DNA from: Niveibacterium sp. SC-1
GTDB lineage: Bacteria > Pseudomonadota > Gammaproteobacteria > Burkholderiales > Rhodocyclaceae
Direction: 5' to 3'
Assembly: GCF_038235435.1 (NCBI RefSeq)
Contig: NZ_CP151275.1
Location: forward strand, 2,294,001-2,358,000
Length of the DNA stretch: 64,000 nucleotides
This document shows positions 8,229-16,648 of the stretch, one piece after another (within the stretch, counting starts at the first letter, position 1; each line of letters starts with the position of its first letter). Below the pieces are notes generated by a model. The model was not told the DNA's origin, did not search any database, and saw nothing but the letters and a program-made list of their open reading frames with translations. The translations under genes were made by a program, and so were the position numbers.

Positions 8229-9229
8229 GAAGCCCGCTCCAGCGCAAACGCTGCGATCTGGGTGAGGGCGAGGCGCACCGATTTGCGCACCTCTGGGTCG
8301 CCGTCCTGTTCGGCCGCGAGGAGTGCCGGCACGGCCGCCTTGCTGCCGATCTCGCCCAGTGCCAGTGCGGCTTCTTTGCGCAGGTTGGCGACGGGCCGCA
8401 CCAGCAGTGCTGCAAGCGCGGGCACTGCGTCCTTGCCGCAGCTGCGGGCGAGGCTGCGACCCAGGGCGCGGGCCGCGCGTAGCGACACCTGCCAGTACGC
8501 GTCGTCGAGCGCGAAGATCAGTTCGGGCGCGGATTCGGCGAAACGCAGCTTGCCCAGGGTGGCGGCCGCCTCCTCGCGTACCTGCCAGGCTTCGTCGCGC
8601 AGCGCCTGCAGGAGCGCGGGCTGGACGCTGGCATCGGTGGCGTAGCCGAGCGCACCGGTGGCCGCGCGTCGCACCTCGGCATCGGCGTCTTCGCTCGCCA
8701 GCCGGGCGATCGCTTCCAGCGCCTGCGGCGCACGCAGCCAACCGAGCACGCCAACGGCCTCGCGACGCACCTGTGCGTCCGTGTCGGCGAGCCGAGCCTG
8801 GGCCGGCACGAGGGCATCGGCCAGACGGAGCTCGCGCAGCGCGCGCAGGGCCGCAGTGCGGACGAAGGCGTCCGGATGTTCGGTGAGCGCCAAGAGGGGC
8901 TGCCCGGCCTGCGGCGTCTTGAGCGCCGTGAGGCTTTGCGCGGCGGCGCCGCGCACTGCAGTGTCCTGGTCCGTGAGCAGGCGTGCGAGCGCTCCCACGG
9001 CGGCAGGCTCCTCCCAGGTGGCAAGGCGCTCGGCGGCTTCCTGGCGCACTTGCGGGTCGGCGTCGGATGCGGCGGCGACAAGGACGGGGAGGTGCTCCGG
9101 GTCTTCCTCGTCGGCGAGGTCGGCGAGTGCGATGCGGCGTACGCCGGCGTCGCTGTCGAGCAAGCGGACGAGGTGCGCGGGCGGCAGCAGGTCGGCGAAG
9201 TCGTGGTAGCTGGAGAGGGCTTGGGTCAA
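8225..9229 (-). CDS. HEAT-repeat protein of the AprAB-like operon
   Basis: A 334-residue, all-helical protein made of about nine or ten HEAT-like repeats of 31 residues, with recurring D-x-x-VR-x-x-A-A-x-x-LG units (for example DPQVRQEAAERL, DTAVRGAAAQSL, DAQVRREAVGVLG). No signal peptide, so cytosolic. Such repeats usually form a scaffold that binds protein partners; phycobilin lyase-like and PBS-lyase HEAT proteins share the fold. It lies 53 bp behind the ABC ATPase and overlaps the DUF971 gene. Its conserved place between transporter and DUF971 suggests it serves assembly of the AprAB-like pair or its cofactors. No catalytic residues are evident. Confidence 0.82.
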   Translation of the reverse strand: MTQALSSYHDFADLLPPAHLVRLLDSDAGVRRIALADLADEEDPEHLPVLVAAASDADPQVRQEAAERLATWEEPAAVGALARLLTDQDTAVRGAAAQSLTALKTPQAGQPLLALTEHPDAFVRTAALRALRELRLADALVPAQARLADTDAQVRREAVGVLGWLRAPQALEAIARLASEDADAEVRRAATGALGYATDASVQPALLQALRDEAWQVREEAAATLGKLRFAESAPELIFALDDAYWQVSLRAARALGRSLARSCGKDAVPALAALLVRPVANLRKEAALALGEIGSKAAVPALLAAEQDGDPEVRKSVRLALTQIAAFALERAS

Positions 9230-9282
9230 GTTGCAGTTCCCTTCAGAGTTCGGTGGCTGGAGTCGCGGGTTCGCAGTCCAGC

Positions 9283-10137
9283 TCAGACCGCGAACTGAGC
9301 CAGGCGCGCGTCGGGCGCGCCAAGCGGACTCAGGCGGGGTAGCGGGGATTCGAGCGTCGTCGGGCGTAGCAGCGCGAGGCAGTGGCGCTTGAGCCGGGTG
9401 AATTCGGGCTGGGTCACCAGTTCCGTGCGGCGCGGGCGAGGGAAGTCCACCCGCAGCTCTTCGAGGATGCGGCCGGGCCGTGCGCTCATCACCACGATGC
9501 GGTCGGCAAGGAAAAGCGCCTCGTCGATGTCGTGGGTAACGAAGACCACCGTGGTGCGGATGCGGGTCCAGAGGTCCAGCAGCAGCTCCTGCATCATGAG
9601 CCGCGTCATCGCATCGAGCGCGCCGAAGGGTTCGTCCATCAGCAGCACGCGGGGATGGTTGATCAGCACCCGCGCGATCTCCACCCGCTGCTGCATGCCG
9701 CCGGAGAGTTCGGTGGGATAGCGCTGCTCGAAGCCGTCCAGGCCGATCGCGCGCAGCAGTTCGTGTGCGCGCTCCAGCCTCTCCTTGCGCGAGACGCCTT
9801 GCATCTTGAGGCCGAAGGCGACGTTCTCGATCACCTTCTTCCAGGGGAAGAGCGTGTGCTGCTGGAACACCAGGCCGCGTTCGGGCGAGGGCCCGGCGAT
9901 CGTTTCGCCGTCGAGCCGGATCGTGCCGCTGCTGGGCGCCAGGTGGCCGGCGAGCGCACCCAGCAGGGTGGACTTGCCGCAGCCCGAAGGGCCGAGCAGG
10001 CAGACGAACTCGCCCGGCAGGATGGTGAGCGAGACGTCCTGCACCGCCTCGAAGGCGTTCGCTCCCTTGCCCAGCCGGATGCCGACCTCGTCGAGCGCGA
10101 TGTGGCCTTGCAGGGCCTGTTGCGTTTCGACGTGCAT
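9283..10137 (-). CDS. Nitrate/sulfonate/taurine-type ABC transporter ATP-binding protein
   Basis: A 284-residue ATPase of the SsuB/TauB/NrtD class. Walker A is GPSGCGKST near residue 42, the Q-loop lies in FQQHTLFPWKK (the FPW signature of this class), the signature is LSGGMQQRVEIARVL, Walker B is VLLMDEPFGALD, and the switch His is in FVTHDIDEA. The C-terminal 25 residues are an extra tail. The start ATG at 10137 shares one base with the permease stop (TGATG). It energises the importer whose permease and binding protein lie directly upstream. Confidence 0.9.
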   Translation of the reverse strand: MHVETQQALQGHIALDEVGIRLGKGANAFEAVQDVSLTILPGEFVCLLGPSGCGKSTLLGALAGHLAPSSGTIRLDGETIAGPSPERGLVFQQHTLFPWKKVIENVAFGLKMQGVSRKERLERAHELLRAIGLDGFEQRYPTELSGGMQQRVEIARVLINHPRVLLMDEPFGALDAMTRLMMQELLLDLWTRIRTTVVFVTHDIDEALFLADRIVVMSARPGRILEELRVDFPRPRRTELVTQPEFTRLKRHCLALLRPTTLESPLPRLSPLGAPDARLAQFAV

Positions 10138-10967
10138 CACTTGCTCTCCTTGCGCACGCGCTGCCAGGGCATCAGGACACGGGCCGCGGCACGGATGAGC
10201 GCGCTGCTGCCCATGCCGAAGAGGCCGATCACCAGCATGCCCACCACGATCGCGGCGTAGTTCTGCACGGTGTAGGACTCCCAGGTGTAGTAGCCGATGC
10301 CGAACTGGCCCGAAATCATCTCCGCGGTCACGAGGCAGAACCAGGCCGTACCCATGCCGATGGCCAGACCCGTGACGATGCTCGGTGCCGCGGCCGGCAG
10401 GATGATCTCTGCGAACAATGCGCGCCGTGTGCTGCCCAGACTGCGGGCGGAGGCGATCAACCGCGCATCCACATGCTCCACGCCGTGGATGGTGTTGAGC
10501 AGGATCGGGAACAGCGCACCGATGAAGGTGATGAAGATCATCGAGCCTTCGGAGGAGGGAAACATCAGCACCGCGAGCGGAATCCAGGCGACCGCGGGAA
10601 TCGGGCGCAGCACCTCCAGCGGCGAGAGCAGCAGGTCTTCGGCGATGCGCGAACGGCCGATGGCGAGTCCCAGTCCGACTCCGACGAGCGCCGCGATCGC
10701 GAAGCCGCTGAAGACGCGCAAGAGGCTGCTCGTCACATGCTGGGCGAGCTTGGGTGAGTGCAGCAGCGACCAGAGGGACTGCGCCACATCGGTCGGTGCT
10801 GGCACATTGGCGTAGGTGAAAAGATGCAGGTTCAGATGGGTGCGCGAAGCCCACTGCCAGAAGGCAATGGACAGCACCACCGCGACGATCTGCCGCGCGA
10901 GGCGGGCGCCGCGGCCGTTGGGCGCAGCGGCGTGGACCTGCGGAGAAGGATGAGCGATCTCGGACAT
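10137..10967 (-). CDS. Nitrate/sulfonate/taurine-type ABC transporter permease
   Basis: A 276-residue inner-membrane permease of the SsuC/TauC type with about six membrane segments. The coupling loop with the EAA-like pattern falls around residues 170-190 (ARSLGSTRRALFAEIILPAA). The N-terminal 25 residues are cytoplasmic and basic. The stop overlaps the ATPase start by one base. The 120-bp gap to the upstream binding-protein gene contains a GC hairpin (11005-11025), which may stabilise or separate the messages. Confidence 0.9.
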   Translation of the reverse strand: MSEIAHPSPQVHAAAPNGRGARLARQIVAVVLSIAFWQWASRTHLNLHLFTYANVPAPTDVAQSLWSLLHSPKLAQHVTSSLLRVFSGFAIAALVGVGLGLAIGRSRIAEDLLLSPLEVLRPIPAVAWIPLAVLMFPSSEGSMIFITFIGALFPILLNTIHGVEHVDARLIASARSLGSTRRALFAEIILPAAAPSIVTGLAIGMGTAWFCLVTAEMISGQFGIGYYTWESYTVQNYAAIVVGMLVIGLFGMGSSALIRAAARVLMPWQRVRKESK

Positions 10968-11087
10968 GATGAGGCGGGTCTGTTCGGTTCGATCGGTTGT
11001 CGGTGCCCGGGCGCGAAGCGCGGGCGTTGCGAAGGGGCCGGATTTGCGCGAAGGTGCGGCGCGCAGGCAGCTCCGGCCCGGCTCCGC

Positions 11088-12512
11088 TTACTGGCTGCTG
11101 GCCACGGCGAGCTTGCTGTCGCCCTTCGCGGCGGCGTAGTCCAACACGCGGGCGCCGTTGGTCTTCGCGGCGGCCTCGGCGCTCTCCTTCAGAAGGTAGG
11201 CCTGCACTTCGCCGTTCTTGCCGGCCACGTACCAGGCGTCGTCACCGAAGATGCGCACGCCGGTCTCGAAGTCGCGGGCGTAGATCGCGCGGATCTTTTT
11301 TCCGCCGGCTTCGAGCTTGCGCAGATCGGTGAAGGCCGACTCCGGCGAGGCGTAGTGACGCACCAGCGGTTCGCCCTCGACCCAGATGTCGCTCACGCGC
11401 TTGAGGTCCGCGATCGGCTTGCCAGTGGTTGCATCCTTGGCGCGCAAAGCGAGCTTGTCGTAGTTCTTGAGCTGCTTCTCGTAGTCCAGGCCGGCTTGCT
11501 TGAAGGCCTCGCGGATGTAGCGGTCGTCGATGAAGGTGTCGACCTCCAGGTTGTTCTCGATCCGCTTGAGATTGCGCAGGGTCTCGATCGAGGTCTTCAG
11601 CGCCTGGCGATACTCAGGCTTCCAGGTCAGGTCACGGGTCTGCAGGCCGAGCGGACCGTGGAAGAGGTAGTTCACCTCGGCCTCGATGCCGGTGACCTTG
11701 GCGATCAGCTCGCTGTACTTCTCGGGTTCCGCGGCAAAGAGACGATCGGCCTCGATCGCGGCGCGCAGGAAGGCGACCACGATCTCGGGATACTTCTTCG
11801 CGTACTCAGCGTTGACCAGCGAACCGTGGAAGGTCGGCGTGGCGGCCTGCGAGCCGTCATAGATCTTGCGGGCGATGCCGCGGTAGGGGAACAGCTCGGC
11901 GAAGGGCACGAAGTCCGCATGCGCCTCGATCTTGCCCGCCTGCAGCGCGGGGCCTGCGACCTCGGGCGCCTGGGTGATGATGTTCACATCCTTCTCGGGA
12001 TCCCAGCCCTGGGCCTTGATCGCGCGCAGCAGCATGCCGTGCGAGGTGGAAGCGAAGGGCACCGAGATCGTCTTGCCCTTGAGCTGGCTCACGGAGGTGA
12101 TGGGTGAGTTCTTCGGCACCACGATGCCGTTGCCGCTGCCGGTCGTGCTGCCGGAGAGCACGGTGATGAAGAGGCTCTTCTTGCCCGCCTTTTCGAAGGC
12201 CGCGCCGTTGAAGGAACCGGGGAAGTCGGCCATCGAGCCGAGGTCCAGCTTGTCCGCGATCATCTCGTTGGTGAGCGGCGCGCCGGAGGTGAAGTTCTTC
12301 CACTGGATGTCGTACTCGACGCCCTTGTACTTGCCGTCGTGCGGCAGGTACTTCTCCAGCAGCTTGAGCTCGCGGATCAGCAGGCCGCCGGTCGCGCAAT
12401 TGATGGTGGTGTCCTGCGTGCCGACCGCGACACGAATGGTTTCAGCGTGGACCGCGTTCAGGCCAAGTCCGAAGACCAGCCCGGCGAGTACCAGTCGGGA
12501 TTTCGTAAGCAT
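11088..12512 (-). CDS. NMT1/Tau-like ABC transporter substrate-binding protein, long form
   Basis: A 474-residue periplasmic binding protein. A signal peptide ends near AVHA, after about residue 23. The first 330 residues follow the NMT1/SsuA-like fold: LGSMADFPGSFNGA near residue 95, then NSPITSVSQLKGKTISVPFASTSHGMLL split by the usual hinge. The last 130 residues are an extra C-terminal part not found in SsuA (about 320 residues). The ligand is unknown; the fold binds sulfonates, taurine, nitrate or pyrimidine precursors. Fifth-to-third-gene order with permease and ATPase makes it the importer's receptor. Linked by 55 bp to the ferredoxin gene, it implies that the flavoprotein acts on the imported compound. 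Confidence 0.85.
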   Translation of the reverse strand: MLTKSRLVLAGLVFGLGLNAVHAETIRVAVGTQDTTINCATGGLLIRELKLLEKYLPHDGKYKGVEYDIQWKNFTSGAPLTNEMIADKLDLGSMADFPGSFNGAAFEKAGKKSLFITVLSGSTTGSGNGIVVPKNSPITSVSQLKGKTISVPFASTSHGMLLRAIKAQGWDPEKDVNIITQAPEVAGPALQAGKIEAHADFVPFAELFPYRGIARKIYDGSQAATPTFHGSLVNAEYAKKYPEIVVAFLRAAIEADRLFAAEPEKYSELIAKVTGIEAEVNYLFHGPLGLQTRDLTWKPEYRQALKTSIETLRNLKRIENNLEVDTFIDDRYIREAFKQAGLDYEKQLKNYDKLALRAKDATTGKPIADLKRVSDIWVEGEPLVRHYASPESAFTDLRKLEAGGKKIRAIYARDFETGVRIFGDDAWYVAGKNGEVQAYLLKESAEAAAKTNGARVLDYAAAKGDSKLAVASSQ

Positions 12513-12567
12513 GTTGGTTCTCTCTGTGTTGAGCGTGTTGGTTGTGTTCTTGTGTCGCTGCGCGAAC

Positions 12568-12846
12568 TCAGCGCAGGAGATACGGGATGTCCACGTGCAC
12601 TGCGCCGGTGGGACAGTCCTTTTCGCAGGGCATGCAGTACCAGCACTCGTCGAACTTCATGTAGGCCTTGCCCTTGGAAAGGTCGATGGCGAGCACGTCG
12701 AGCGGGCAGACGTCCACGCAGACGGTGCAACCCTTCTCGGCGATGCATTTCTCCTCGTCGATGGAGACGGGAAGGCTGGACGGCTGGAAGGCGATTGGGA
12801 TCACGGCGGGTTTGCTCATGGTCGGGTTCTCGCTGGAGGCACTCAT
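12568..12846 (-). CDS. AprB-like ferredoxin with two 4Fe-4S motifs
   Basis: A 92-residue iron-sulfur protein. The first cluster motif is C-x5-C-x2-C-x3-CP (CIAEKGCTVCVDVCP, near residues 34-48). The second is C-x2-C-x2-C-x3-CP (CWYCMPCEKDCP, near 69-80). The longer spacing in the first motif and the hydrophobic link between clusters resemble the beta subunit of adenylylsulfate reductase more than plain bacterial ferredoxins. The ATG at 12846 overlaps the flavoprotein stop as ATGA, so the two are translationally coupled; an internal ATG at 12819 is an alternative start. It probably passes electrons to or from the flavoprotein. Confidence 0.85.
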   Translation of the reverse strand: MSASSENPTMSKPAVIPIAFQPSSLPVSIDEEKCIAEKGCTVCVDVCPLDVLAIDLSKGKAYMKFDECWYCMPCEKDCPTGAVHVDIPYLLR

Positions 12847-14576
12847 GCCGGCACCGCTTCGGGCCGTGCCACGCGCAGGTGGGCGTAGGCGTTTTCCTGC
12901 TGGGTGTCGACCGGGATCACGTAGGGCTCCAGCGCGCGCTTGAAGCAATGCATCGCCCCCTGTTCGTTCTTCGCGAGCTGGACGTGGACCTTCCAGTTGG
13001 CGTCGTCGCGCCGCGGGTGATCGACCCGCGCGTGGTAGAGGCCCCAGCGGCTCTCGGTACGGAAAAGCGAAGCACGCGCGGCCATCTCGGCGCAGTCGCG
13101 GATCGCATGCACTTCCATCGCGCGCATGAGTTGGTGCGGGCCGGGCGCGTGCAGGAATTCGAGGTCGTGGTGGATCTCCTCGAAACGCTGCAGGCCGATT
13201 TCCATCTTGCGGGTGACCTTGGGCGGCTGCAGGTAGTCATTCACCATTCGGCGCAGCTTGTATTCCACCTGGGCCGGCGGCAGGCCGTTGTCGCGTTGCA
13301 GCGGGGCGAGCACGCGACGGCGCTCGGTCTCGATCTGGCCGGCATCGGGCGCGGCATGCGCATGCCCGGCGCAGTAGCGCGCAGCGTCTTCGCCCGCGAG
13401 GCGGCCATAGACGAAGGCGCCCAGCATGTAGTTGTGCGGCACGCACGCAAGGTCACCCGCGGCGTAGAGGCCGGGCACGGTGGTGCGCGCATGCTCGTCC
13501 ACCCACACGCCGGAGGCCGAGTGGCCACTGCACAGGCCGATCTCGGAGATATGCATCTCCACCATCTGCGCTCGGTAGTCGGTGCCGCGGCCTTCATGGA
13601 AGCGACCGCGGCTGGGGCGCTCGTTGGTGTGGAGGATGGTCTCGATGGTGGAGATCGTTTCCTCGGCCAGGTGGTCGAGCTTGAGAAAGACCGGACCGTT
13701 GCCGCCTTCGAGTTCCTGGTAGAACTCCCACATCATCTGGCCGCTCCAGTAGTCGCATTCGATGAAGCGTTCGCCCTTGTTGTTGGCGGTGTAGCCGCCG
13801 AAGGGGCCGGTGACGTAGGCGCAGGCGGGACCGTTGTAGTCCTTGATCAGCGGGTTGATCTGGAAGCATTCGATGCCCGAGAGCTCGGCACCCGCGTGGT
13901 AGGCCATGCTGTAGCCGTCGCCCGCGTTGGTCGGGTTCTCGTAGGTGCCGAAGAGGTAACCCGAAACGGGCAGGCCGAGGCGGCCGGCGGCACCGGTGGC
14001 GAGCACCACGGCCTTGGCGCGGATGACGTGGAACTCCGCTGTGCGGCAGTCGAAGGCCATGGCGCCGGCGATGCGACCATCGCTCACCAGAAGCCGTGTG
14101 ACCACCAGGCGATTGGTGATCTCCACCCGCGTCTTCTTGAGCTGGCGGTAGAGCACCTTCTTGATGTCGTGGCCTTCCGGCATCGGCAGCACGTAGGTAC
14201 CCATGTGGTGCACCTTGCGCATCGCGTAGTCGCCGGTTTCGTCTTTCTCGAACTTCACGCCCCAGCGGTCCAGCTCGTCGATCATCGCGTAGCTGTTCTG
14301 CGCGTAGGCGAGCACCGTCTTCTGATTGACGATGCCGTCATTGGCCGCGGTGATCTCGCGCACGTACTGCTCGGGCGTGGCGAAACCGGGCACGACGGCG
14401 TTGTTCAGGCCGTCCATGCCCATCGAGATCGCGCCGCTGCGTTTGACGTTGGCCTTTTCCAGCAGCAGCACGCGCAGCGCGGGATTCGCCTGCTTGGCCT
14501 TGACGGCGGCCATCGGACCGGCGGTACCGCCGCCGATGACGAGGACGTCGACTTCGTGTTCGATGGTGTCGGTCAT
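12843..14576 (-). CDS. AprA-like FAD-dependent oxidoreductase (fumarate reductase/SdhA superfamily)
   Basis: A 577-residue flavoprotein. The N-terminal dinucleotide-binding motif is VLVIGGGTAGPMAA (residues 10-23), and the second FAD contact is the C-terminal GLYAAGDLACVPHNYMLGAF near residues 370-390. The KRSGAISMGMDG segment replaces the His-bearing loop of covalent FAD enzymes, so FAD should be non-covalent. The C-terminal helical domain (about 430-560) is that of the SdhA/FrdA/AprA family. Pairing with an AprB-like ferredoxin points to the AprA branch, but true AprAB acts on APS and is not otherwise coupled to an importer. The reaction is unknown. It starts 31 bp after the GntR gene. Confidence 0.82.
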   Translation of the reverse strand: MTDTIEHEVDVLVIGGGTAGPMAAVKAKQANPALRVLLLEKANVKRSGAISMGMDGLNNAVVPGFATPEQYVREITAANDGIVNQKTVLAYAQNSYAMIDELDRWGVKFEKDETGDYAMRKVHHMGTYVLPMPEGHDIKKVLYRQLKKTRVEITNRLVVTRLLVSDGRIAGAMAFDCRTAEFHVIRAKAVVLATGAAGRLGLPVSGYLFGTYENPTNAGDGYSMAYHAGAELSGIECFQINPLIKDYNGPACAYVTGPFGGYTANNKGERFIECDYWSGQMMWEFYQELEGGNGPVFLKLDHLAEETISTIETILHTNERPSRGRFHEGRGTDYRAQMVEMHISEIGLCSGHSASGVWVDEHARTTVPGLYAAGDLACVPHNYMLGAFVYGRLAGEDAARYCAGHAHAAPDAGQIETERRRVLAPLQRDNGLPPAQVEYKLRRMVNDYLQPPKVTRKMEIGLQRFEEIHHDLEFLHAPGPHQLMRAMEVHAIRDCAEMAARASLFRTESRWGLYHARVDHPRRDDANWKVHVQLAKNEQGAMHCFKRALEPYVIPVDTQQENAYAHLRVARPEAVPA

Positions 14577-14607
14577 GGGAATCGTCTGTGTGGGGATTGC
14601 GCCGCGC

Positions 14608-15354
14608 TCAGGCGCGGCGATGGATGCGCATGCGGTACTGGAAGCTGTCCGTGCGGCAGTAGAGGTATTCGAAATCCAGCGGCTGGCCGTCGCGGGTATG
14701 GGTGAGCCGTTCGATGCGCAGCACGGGGGAACCCGCCTGCAGGGAGAGTTCCTGAGCAAGCGTTGCTTCCGCGATCACGGCCTCGAGGGCGAGGTCGGCG
14801 TGGCCGAGCGCCAGTCCGTAGTCGTTCTCAAGGATCAGGAAGATGTCGCGCGCCGCCAGATCTTCCTGGGCGAGGCGTCGGCCGATGCGTTCGGGCACGT
14901 AGGTGATATCCAGGGATACCGGCTGGCGCTCCACCAGGCGCACACGCCGGATACGCGTCACCGGTTGGCCCAAGGGCTGGCGTAGACGCTCGGCTACGGT
15001 CGCGTCGGCCGGCAGGTGGACGAGGTCCAGCACCCGGTTCGAGGTTTCATGCCCGAGCTGCGCCATCGCCTCGCCGAATCCCTGTAGTCGCCCGAGCGCC
15101 TGGAAGGGCTTCGGCTTCGACACGAAAGCCCCCTTGCCCGGCACCTTGAAGATCAAGGTCTCCTTCTCGAGCTCCCCCAAGGCCTGCCTGACGGTGATCC
15201 GGCTCACCCCGTACTGCTGCATCAAGGTGCTCTCGGACGGCACCCGATCGAAGGGCTGGTAGGCCCCGCTGACAATCAGCGCCCGCAGTTCCTCACGGAT
15301 GCGGGCATAGAGCGTCGGCTGGGGCGAGACCGCAAGCAGCGGGGCAGAGGACAT
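14608..15354 (-). CDS. GntR-family regulator with UTRA effector domain (HutC/FarR type)
   Basis: A 248-residue repressor-type protein. Residues 15-80 form the winged helix of GntR (PSESTLMQQYGVSRITVRQAL), and residues 95-240 the UTRA ligand-binding domain with RIRRVRLVERQPVSLD. It is the first gene of the eight-gene minus-strand operon and probably controls it. A 15-bp palindrome stands 19 bp before its start codon, where a bound repressor would block transcription. HutC-type proteins are released by a small molecule, often the transporter's substrate or a product; here that ligand is unknown. Confidence 0.88.
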   Translation of the reverse strand: MSSAPLLAVSPQPTLYARIREELRALIVSGAYQPFDRVPSESTLMQQYGVSRITVRQALGELEKETLIFKVPGKGAFVSKPKPFQALGRLQGFGEAMAQLGHETSNRVLDLVHLPADATVAERLRQPLGQPVTRIRRVRLVERQPVSLDITYVPERIGRRLAQEDLAARDIFLILENDYGLALGHADLALEAVIAEATLAQELSLQAGSPVLRIERLTHTRDGQPLDFEYLYCRTDSFQYRMRIHRRA

Positions 15355-15372
15355 GGCGGCAATGACCGGATA

Positions 15373-15387
15373 TGACAGGCCATGTCA
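15373..15387. promoter_or_regulatory. Candidate GntR operator TGACA-N5-TGTCA
   Basis: Perfect 5+5 palindrome TGACAGGCCATGTCA, 19 bp upstream of the GntR start codon. Spacing and half-sites are of the kind bound by GntR/HutC dimers. The surrounding 375-bp region (15355-15729) also holds the leader of the plus-strand PEP-CTERM gene; no other gene is seen in it. Confidence 0.5.
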
Positions 15388-15672
15388 GTGCAGCTCGCAT
15401 GCCAGAGGAGTCTCCGGCAGTGCTGAGGGCGGCAAGGGATTGATACGCAAGGAGAAGACGCGGGTTTGCGAGTTGCGCCCCGGACGGACCGCTGCAGAGT
15501 GGGTGTACAAATTGCAGCAGTTCGACTGTTCGAGTTGTTGAGAATCAAACAGGTGTTGCCCGACCCAACTCGTGCCTATTCGTGCCCCAGGTTCTGGGCC
15601 GAAGCGTGAAATTACTCACGCGACATGTATGACAACGGAGAGCCTCCTGGAGCCGATCGCTAGACTGCCCCG

Positions 15673-15720
15673 GTCCCGTCGGGACAACCGCAAAAGCGGT
15701 CGAGCACCTTTCCCCGCAAG
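15673..15720 (+). promoter_or_regulatory. Structured 5' leader of the PEP-CTERM gene
   Basis: Two adjacent perfect hairpins, GTCCC-GTC-GGGAC (15673-15685) and ACCGC-AAAA-GCGGT (15687-15700), precede a CCCCGC/AAGGG segment that contains the ribosome-binding region of the gene at 15730. The density of short stems in 50 bases before the start is unusual for the window. It could be a small-molecule or protein-controlled leader. It does not match the c-di-GMP-I riboswitch as I know it. Confidence 0.3.
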
Positions 15721-15729
15721 GGTTTCTTC

Positions 15730-16506
15730 ATGACAAAAAAACTCCGCACCTTGCTTGTTGCTGTTGGTTTGTGCGTCTGGAGCGGTTCGCTCTGGGCGAG
15801 CTTGATGGCGAGCACTACGGTCGATTTTTCCACCCTTGAAGTGCGCGTGACCGACACTAATCCGGACGATGGCATTGATGCCCGCATTGAATGGCTCGGA
15901 AGTGGCGCGAGCTGGACAAATGCCTGCCTGGACATGCCGGGCGACGGTCAATGTGATGGCTCCGTTGTGCCGTGGGGGTATGCCCCTAGCATCTATGGTC
16001 CGGTGTCTGTCTCGGCCGACATTGGTGGCATGCACGGCGAAGGGACCATCGACGGAGCGCTGCAGTACGCGATGATCCAGGGCCTGCCGGTCGAAGGGCA
16101 GCGTTCGGCCAATGCCGCTCGCTACGGACACTTCGAAGTGTACGGGGATGCCCGGGTCGAATTCCGGCTCGATTACACCCTGCGTACCGCCGCAGAGGGC
16201 GAAGATGCTTCTTTGGAGTCGCTAGCCTTCGTAGGAATCATGATCTGGCCGACGGACGGAGGCATGCTTGAAGTCAATGACATCCTGATGCGTCCTTTTG
16301 AGGGCAGTGACTTCCGCAGTGGCACCCTGGTCAGTGGAATCGATGCCCGGGATGGAGACTTCTACCCGATCCTGTTCCATGCCCATACGCATCTGAAGAG
16401 CTACGAGGAAGTGGCCGCTGATGTGCCCGAGCCGGGCTCCCTCGCGCTCTCGGCCTTGGCGCTCGGCGTGCTCGGCCGCTTCGGTCGCCGCCGCGCCCGC
16501 AAGTGA
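15730..16506 (+). CDS. PEP-CTERM exosortase-sorted secreted protein
   Basis: A 258-residue exported protein. An N-terminal signal peptide covers about residues 1-24 (MTKKLRTLLVAVGLCVW, cleaved near LWA). The C-terminal 25 residues are a complete PEP-CTERM sorting signal: VPEPGSLALSALALG, a hydrophobic helix, then RRRARK. In the established model exosortase cleaves at the PEP motif and releases or anchors the protein at the cell surface in an exopolysaccharide matrix. The middle region is acidic, predicted mostly beta, and not assigned to a family. It is followed at once by a strong terminator, so it is a single-gene transcript. Confidence 0.9.
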   Translation: MTKKLRTLLVAVGLCVWSGSLWASLMASTTVDFSTLEVRVTDTNPDDGIDARIEWLGSGASWTNACLDMPGDGQCDGSVVPWGYAPSIYGPVSVSADIGGMHGEGTIDGALQYAMIQGLPVEGQRSANAARYGHFEVYGDARVEFRLDYTLRTAAEGEDASLESLAFVGIMIWPTDGGMLEVNDILMRPFEGSDFRSGTLVSGIDARDGDFYPILFHAHTHLKSYEEVAADVPEPGSLALSALALGVLGRFGRRRARK

Positions 16507-16533
16507 GTAGAGCCTGAGGCCGGTTGCAACGCA

Positions 16534-16562
16534 GAACGCCGCCTTCGGGCGGCGTTCTCTTT
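16534..16562 (+). terminator. Intrinsic terminator after the PEP-CTERM gene
   Basis: Perfect 10-bp stem GAACGCCGCC/GGCGGCGTTC with a TTCG tetraloop (16534-16557), followed by TCTTT. Confidence 0.9.
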
Positions 16563-16648
16563 AGTGGCCTCCGATGGGAGTGGGGAGCGGCGGGAGTTCG
16601 CTGCGCGTGATCCGCCGCGAGGCTTGGAGCTTGTTGTAGCCTCTCCGC

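Noticed and set aside
12339..14705. Plus-strand frame of 788 codons
   Set aside because: Antisense to the AprA-like flavoprotein and ferredoxin; composition is rich in His, Arg and Asp in the manner of shadow frames.
15600..15729. c-di-GMP-I (GEMM) riboswitch or sigma-54 promoter before the PEP-CTERM gene
   Set aside because: CCGCAAAAGCGG resembles part of GEMM, but the GGGACGCAAAGCC core and tetraloop receptor are missing. No GG-N10-GC pair is suitably placed.
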